From Gemmatimonas phototrophica (GTDB taxonomy: Bacteria > Gemmatimonadota > Gemmatimonadetes > Longimicrobiales > Gaopeijiaceae): a stretch of 9,598 nt of DNA. The position numbers were made by a program, and so were the translations under genes. The notes below the pieces were generated by a model, which did no database searches, was not told the DNA's origin, and worked only from the letters and a program-made list of their open reading frames with translations. Position 1 is the first letter of the stretch; every line of letters begins with the position of its first letter. Below, piece by piece: positions 6,681 to 9,598 of the stretch. The stretch is taken from NCBI GenBank assembly GCA_945876015.1, contig CAMCNM010000057.1, forward strand, positions 1-9,598, read 5' to 3'.

Positions 6681-8390
6681 ATGCATTGGATCGACTGGCT
6701 GATCGTGGCGGGCTACACGGTCTACGTGGTCTGGGACGGGCTGGCCCGTACCAAGGACGCCGACAAGATGAGGGGCTTCCTCCTCGCCAACCGCAGCCTG
6801 CCGTGGTGGGTGGTCGGACTCTCGGTGATGGCGACGCAGCTCAGCGCCATCACGCTGGTCGGCACCACCGGGCAGGGGGCCACCGACGGGCTCCGCTTCA
6901 TCCAGTTCTATCTCGGCCTGCCCCTGGCGATGGTAATCCTGTCGGTCACCCTGGTTCCGCTCCTGCACCGCTCCGGGGTCTTCACGGCCTACGAGTTTCT
7001 CGAGCGACGCTTCGACGGACGGACGCGCAGCCTCACGAGCGTGTTGTTCCTGTTCTCCCGCGCGAGGGCCACCGGTGTCGTCATTTCCGCACCCGCGGTC
7101 ATTCTGTCCGCGCTTTTCGGTTGGTCGATGGTGTCGTCGGTCGCGCTGGTCGGCGTACCTGCGGTGATCTACGCGGCCCTCGGCGGCGTGCAGGCGGTCG
7201 CATGGGCGGACGTGAAGCAGATGGTGGTGATCGTGTTCGGCTTGCTGGCCATCCTGGTGGTGATGGTGCTCGGGATGCCGCCCGAAGTGGGTCTCGGAGG
7301 GGCGCTCAAGGTGGCCGGCGCGGCGGGACGTCTGCAGCCTTTCGACTTCCGGATCAACTTGACCGAGACGTACACATTCTGGTCGGGGCTGCTCGGCGGC
7401 ACCTTCCTGATGATGTCGTACTTCGGCACCGATCAGAGCCAGGTGCAGCGCTACCTGGCCGCCCCCACGGTGGACGACGCGCGCAGCTCGCTGTTCATGA
7501 GCGCCTACTGGAAGATCCCCCTGCAGGCGCTCGTCCTGCTGATCGGGGTTCTGATCTTCTCGTACTATGCGTTCACGCCGCCCCCTCTGCTCTTCAATCC
7601 GGCGCACGACGCGGCGGTCCGCGCGAGCGACCGGGGTCCCGAATACGCCCAGCTGGAGCGGGACTTCAGCGACGCGCTGTCGGCGCGGAGCGAGGCGGCT
7701 CGCGCGATCGCGCAGACGAGCAGGGCGGAGTCGGTCGAGGCCCGGTCCGCGTTCGATGTGGCCGAGACGCGGATCGATACCGTACGCGCCTCGGCGCTCG
7801 CCATGGCCGGGGAAGTGACGGGCGAGAACCCGCGCGACGTCAACTACGTCATCTCCGCGTTCGTCTTCAACGAACTTCCAATCGGTCTCCCCGGCATCTT
7901 CATCGCGGCCGTCCTCGCGGCAGCCATGTCCACGATCGCCGCCGAGCTCAACTCGCTCGCCACCGCATCGGTGATCGACGGCTATAAGCGGGTGCGCGAG
8001 CGCGGCATGCGGGTCGAGACCTCCTCACCCGAGGACGAGAAGCACTATTTGATCGCGGCCAAGATCGCCACCGCGTTCTGGGGCACGTTTGCCTGCGTGG
8101 TCGCGGTGTACGCCGCCCGGCTGGGCTCGCTGATCGAGGTCGTGAACCGCTTCGGCTCGTTCTTCTACGGATCCATCCTCGGCGTCTTCCTGCTCGCGCT
8201 GATCGGTAGGGCGGAGAAGCGCGGCGCGTTCTACGGGCTGATCGCTGGCATGGTGGTGGTCGGCACGGTGAGCTTCCGCGCTCCCACGGTGTCGTTTCTC
8301 TGGCACAACGTGATTGGCGCGGTCACCGTCGTGATCGTCGGTCTGATTCTCAGCACGCTGGCCCCCGCAGAGCCGTCCGCTCCCCGCTGA
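6681..8390 (+). CDS. Sodium:solute symporter, SSS/SLC5 family
   Basis: The 569-residue protein is an SSS-family Na+-coupled transporter of the inner membrane, with about 13 hydrophobic helices. Visible family signatures are the N-terminal helix MHWIDWLIVAGYTVYVV, the TM1-type segment SVMATQLSAITLVGTTGQG (48-66), the signature GTDQSQVQRYLAAP (249-262), and AAAMSTIAAELNSLATASVI (413-432), which contains the Ser/Thr residues expected at the Na2 sodium site. Between a helix ending near residue 297 and the next near 392 sits a long polar insert (about 305-390) rich in Ala, Arg, Glu and Asp and likely helical; most family members have a much shorter loop here. The ATG at 6681 has GAGGG six bases upstream. 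The substrate cannot be assigned; the family carries sugars, amino acids, sialic acid, nucleosides and carboxylates. The preceding 48-residue protein may be its partner. Confidence 0.92.
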   Translation: MHWIDWLIVAGYTVYVVWDGLARTKDADKMRGFLLANRSLPWWVVGLSVMATQLSAITLVGTTGQGATDGLRFIQFYLGLPLAMVILSVTLVPLLHRSGVFTAYEFLERRFDGRTRSLTSVLFLFSRARATGVVISAPAVILSALFGWSMVSSVALVGVPAVIYAALGGVQAVAWADVKQMVVIVFGLLAILVVMVLGMPPEVGLGGALKVAGAAGRLQPFDFRINLTETYTFWSGLLGGTFLMMSYFGTDQSQVQRYLAAPTVDDARSSLFMSAYWKIPLQALVLLIGVLIFSYYAFTPPPLLFNPAHDAAVRASDRGPEYAQLERDFSDALSARSEAARAIAQTSRAESVEARSAFDVAETRIDTVRASALAMAGEVTGENPRDVNYVISAFVFNELPIGLPGIFIAAVLAAAMSTIAAELNSLATASVIDGYKRVRERGMRVETSSPEDEKHYLIAAKIATAFWGTFACVVAVYAARLGSLIEVVNRFGSFFYGSILGVFLLALIGRAEKRGAFYGLIAGMVVVGTVSFRAPTVSFLWHNVIGAVTVVIVGLILSTLAPAEPSAPR

Positions 8391-8450
8391 GGCGCGCCAG
8401 ACCTTCGCGCTGAGGGTCTTGGTAGGTCTCCCGAAACCGCCGGAAGCAAG

Positions 8451-8487
8451 AGAGCCCCGCTCGGACCGGTCGTCCGAGGGGGGCTCT
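8451..8487. terminator. Strong hairpin, probable terminator between convergent genes
   Basis: The arm AGAGCCCCGCTCGGAC (8451-8466) pairs with 8472-8487 over 16 positions with a single G-G mismatch (8459 with 8479) around a five-base loop, CGGTC. On the plus strand it is followed by TCGTTTCTC, a weak T-rich tail; on the minus strand it is followed by CTTGCTTCC. It lies 60 bases after the symporter stop and 24 bases after the end of the minus-strand gene, the position expected for a terminator shared by converging transcripts. The T-tracts are poor, as is common in GC-rich genomes, so efficiency and direction are uncertain. Confidence 0.78.
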
Positions 8488-8511
8488 TCGTTTCTCGCCG
8501 TGGGGGCGCCG

Positions 8512-9036
8512 TCAGCCGTCGTGAATCGGCGTCATTTCGTGGACCTCGATGCCGACGCCTTCGCCGCACGCCGCACCGGTCGCGATCGTCCCCGTCACCG
8601 CGACATGCTCTCCGGGGATCCACTCGCCGATGTCACCCATGAGGTTGTAGACGACGCTGTCGGCGTTCCGCAGCTCGATGCAGCCGTCCACGTCGGCGCC
8701 GAGCGTGCCATCGATCTTGGCGGTCCCGTCGACCGCGGTGACGTGGTACCCGTCCGAGAACGCGCGCGGCTGCCCATTGCCCGGGTTCGCGAAGAGGTAG
8801 TGCACCTGATCGGGCAGGGCCCACTCGGGGACCTTGAGGACCGTGGTGAAATTGCCCTGCTCGTCCGCCACTACCGTATGGATGAGCTCGTAGGCCTGGA
8901 GGTTGGCGAAGGCGATCCGGACGTTCGCCTTGGGGGCCGCACCGACCAATCCGACCGTGACTTCCGAGCCGACCGACCCGCCGCGCGGAGCGATCACGAG
9001 CCTGCGGGCCTGCTGGGAGGGGGTGGGATCGCTCAT
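8512..9036 (-). CDS. Two-domain beta-rich protein, C-terminal half DUF5818-like
   Basis: With the ATG at 9034-9036 this is a 174-residue protein. Residues about 12-100 look like an immunoglobulin-type beta sandwich (RRLVIAPRGGSVGSEVTVGL, then DEQGNFTTVLKVPEWAL). Residues about 103-170 form a second small beta domain with GTLGADVDGCIELRNAD, VVYNLMGDIGEWIPGEHVAV, TGTIATGAACGEGVGIEV. This layout, a Gly-Cys strand, a 'nL-GDI' turn, a 'pGehVaVtG' strand and a second Cys, resembles DUF5818-type domains. No signal peptide is evident, which is unexpected because such domains are often exported; the two Cys could pair if it is. The frame stays open upstream to 9258, but that extension has the composition of non-coding DNA, so I prefer the internal ATG even though its Shine-Dalgarno is weak. 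Function is unknown. It is convergent with the symporter and lies downstream of a ppk2-type gene on the same strand. Confidence 0.75.
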   Translation of the reverse strand: MSDPTPSQQARRLVIAPRGGSVGSEVTVGLVGAAPKANVRIAFANLQAYELIHTVVADEQGNFTTVLKVPEWALPDQVHYLFANPGNGQPRAFSDGYHVTAVDGTAKIDGTLGADVDGCIELRNADSVVYNLMGDIGEWIPGEHVAVTGTIATGAACGEGVGIEVHEMTPIHDG

Positions 9037-9276
9037 AGCCTGGGCCGTGAAGGGTGCGGCCGGAAGGTAGACTCCGGAAGGATCACACGGCCCAAACCAC
9101 AATTCAAGAGAGACCCGGGTGGAGGCCCCTCCGGCCCTCGGGAGCCGGGGCCAGAGCCCCCCCGTCGCCCTCGGCGGCCGGGTGGTCCCGGATGGCCGGG
9201 AAACGGGCGTCGGGTCGGGCTCCATCGAGTGTCGGCACTCTGTCGAGGGTGGCCACACGGGGCCCCGCGGCGTGGC
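9037..9276. other. Non-coding GC-rich spacer between two minus-strand genes
   Basis: This 240-base stretch holds no convincing gene. It has several short inverted repeats: CCGGG-TGGT-CCCGG at 9178-9191, GAGTG-TCGG-CACTC at 9227-9240, and the palindrome GGGGCCCC near 9259. The hairpin at 9227-9240 lies 37 bases past the polyphosphate kinase stop and might help end that transcript, although no T-tract follows. The only AT-leaning patch, near 9100, is a candidate promoter for the smaller gene. Confidence 0.5.
9079..9107 (-). promoter_or_regulatory. Possible sigma-70-type promoter for the two-domain protein
   Basis: Read on the minus strand, TTGAAT (9107-9102) is followed after 17 bases by GATCCT (9084-9079). 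The -35 element is good, the -10 is poor. It lies about 43 bases before the chosen start codon and is the most AT-rich patch of the spacer. Spacing is ideal, but the match could be chance. Confidence 0.25.
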
Positions 9277-9598
9277 TCATTCGACGATCGATCTCAGCAC
9301 GGACGGATCGGCGGCGGGGAAGCGTAGGTCGAGCGCCTCCAGCGCGTCGGAGATGGTGCGAGCGATCATCCAGTTACGCACCTCCTTGTGGTCTGCAGGC
9401 ACGACGTACCACGGCGCCCAGCTCGTGCTGGTGTGCTCGAGCGCGTCGCGGTACGCCTTCATGAAGGCATCCCAGAGCCTGCGGTCGTCCAGATCGCCGA
9501 CCCGGAACTTCCAGTTCTTCGTCGCGTCGGCGAGCCGCTCTTGCAGTCGATGCCCCTGCTCCTTACGCGACACATGGAGCATGAACTTCAGGATCACC
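9277..9598 (-). CDS. Polyphosphate kinase 2 (PPK2) family protein, C-terminal fragment
   Basis: The last 107 or so residues of a PPK2-family protein are present; the gene enters from beyond the right edge of the window. PPK2 enzymes transfer phosphate between inorganic polyphosphate and nucleotides (NDP/NTP or NMP/NDP by subclass) in the cytoplasm. Family marks include ILKFMLHVSRKEQGHRLQER, the KNWKF motif, and STSWAPWYVVPADHKEVRNW, matching the conserved S-T-x-x-APW-x-x-(V/I)PAD-x-K-x-x-RN segment at the lid and C-terminal side of the kinase fold. The end (LEALDLRFPAADPSV, stop TGA at 9279-9277) is of usual length for single-domain members. The Walker A and B motifs lie outside the window, so the subclass cannot be assigned. 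GTG 9597 is in frame at the edge but is internal to the domain, not a start. Confidence 0.92.
   Translation of the reverse strand, partial: VILKFMLHVSRKEQGHRLQERLADATKNWKFRVGDLDDRRLWDAFMKAYRDALEHTSTSWAPWYVVPADHKEVRNWMIARTISDALEALDLRFPAADPSVLRSIVE

Noticed and set aside
5174..6682. Long open frame on the minus strand (about 500 codons) across the secreted-protein gene
   Set aside because: It is His/Arg/Gly-rich with no recognisable domain and lies antisense to a gene with a clear signal peptide; very GC-rich DNA commonly leaves such shadow frames open.
8399..8419. Small hairpin AGACC/GGTCT just after the symporter stop
   Set aside because: Five base pairs with an 11-base loop is too weak beside the much stronger hairpin at 8451-8487.
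9037..9258. N-terminal extension of the two-domain protein to 9258
   Set aside because: The extra 74 residues are Pro/Arg/Gly-rich and lack a hydrophobic core; the end (TAQA before the Met) resembles a cleavage site only superficially.
8419..9327. Plus-strand open frame of about 300 codons opposite the two-domain protein
   Set aside because: It runs through the terminator hairpin and shows no domain; the minus frame has regular beta-strand patterns and conserved motifs.

Overview
This is a very GC-rich, gene-dense bacterial chromosome segment. Short intergenic gaps, overlapping stop/start codons, GTG and TTG starts, and many TPR and secreted proteins fit an uncultured or environmental Gram-negative. 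My best guess, an inference from gene style and not shown by any marker gene, is Gemmatimonadota or a neighbouring FCB-type lineage such as Eisenbacteria. I see no rRNA, tRNA, CRISPR array, insertion sequence or phage gene.

Plus strand, 1-5199: the window opens in the C-terminal end of a long-chain acyl-CoA synthetase. After it comes a tightly packed run: cutA (417-737), a TPR protein with a disordered N-terminal half (737-1777), a divergent macro-domain protein (1774-2280) and a membrane-anchored transglutaminase-like protein (2273-3658). Overlaps of 1, 4 and 8 bases suggest one translationally coupled transcript. The transglutaminase breaks off about 15 residues after its catalytic cysteine. 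From about 3625 another frame carries the tail of one fibronectin-III-like domain, a complete FnIII-like domain and a long TPR array (to 5199). The simplest reading is that two genes have each lost one end and are joined near 3625, either by a real deletion or by a metagenome misassembly. This is the strongest anomaly in the window.

Plus strand, 5200-8500: after a 73-base gap come a signal-peptide-bearing secreted protein of unknown function (5273-6520), a 48-residue single-helix membrane protein (6525-6671), and a sodium:solute symporter of the SSS/SLC5 family (6681-8390) with an unusual helical insert. The small membrane protein may be an accessory partner of the symporter. A strong hairpin at 8451-8487 lies between the symporter and the convergent minus-strand genes and probably terminates transcription from one or both sides.

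Minus strand, 8512-9598: a 174-residue two-domain beta-rich protein, whose second half resembles the DUF5818-type fold, and the C-terminal part of a PPK2-family polyphosphate kinase running off the right edge. The roughly 240 bases between them are non-coding and GC-rich, and may hold the promoter of the smaller gene.

Functionally the window is a mix of housekeeping enzymes (fatty-acid activation, polyphosphate-nucleotide metabolism, metal-tolerance protein, Na+-coupled uptake) and poorly characterised scaffold or envelope proteins. I see no convincing defence, toxin or biosynthetic system.
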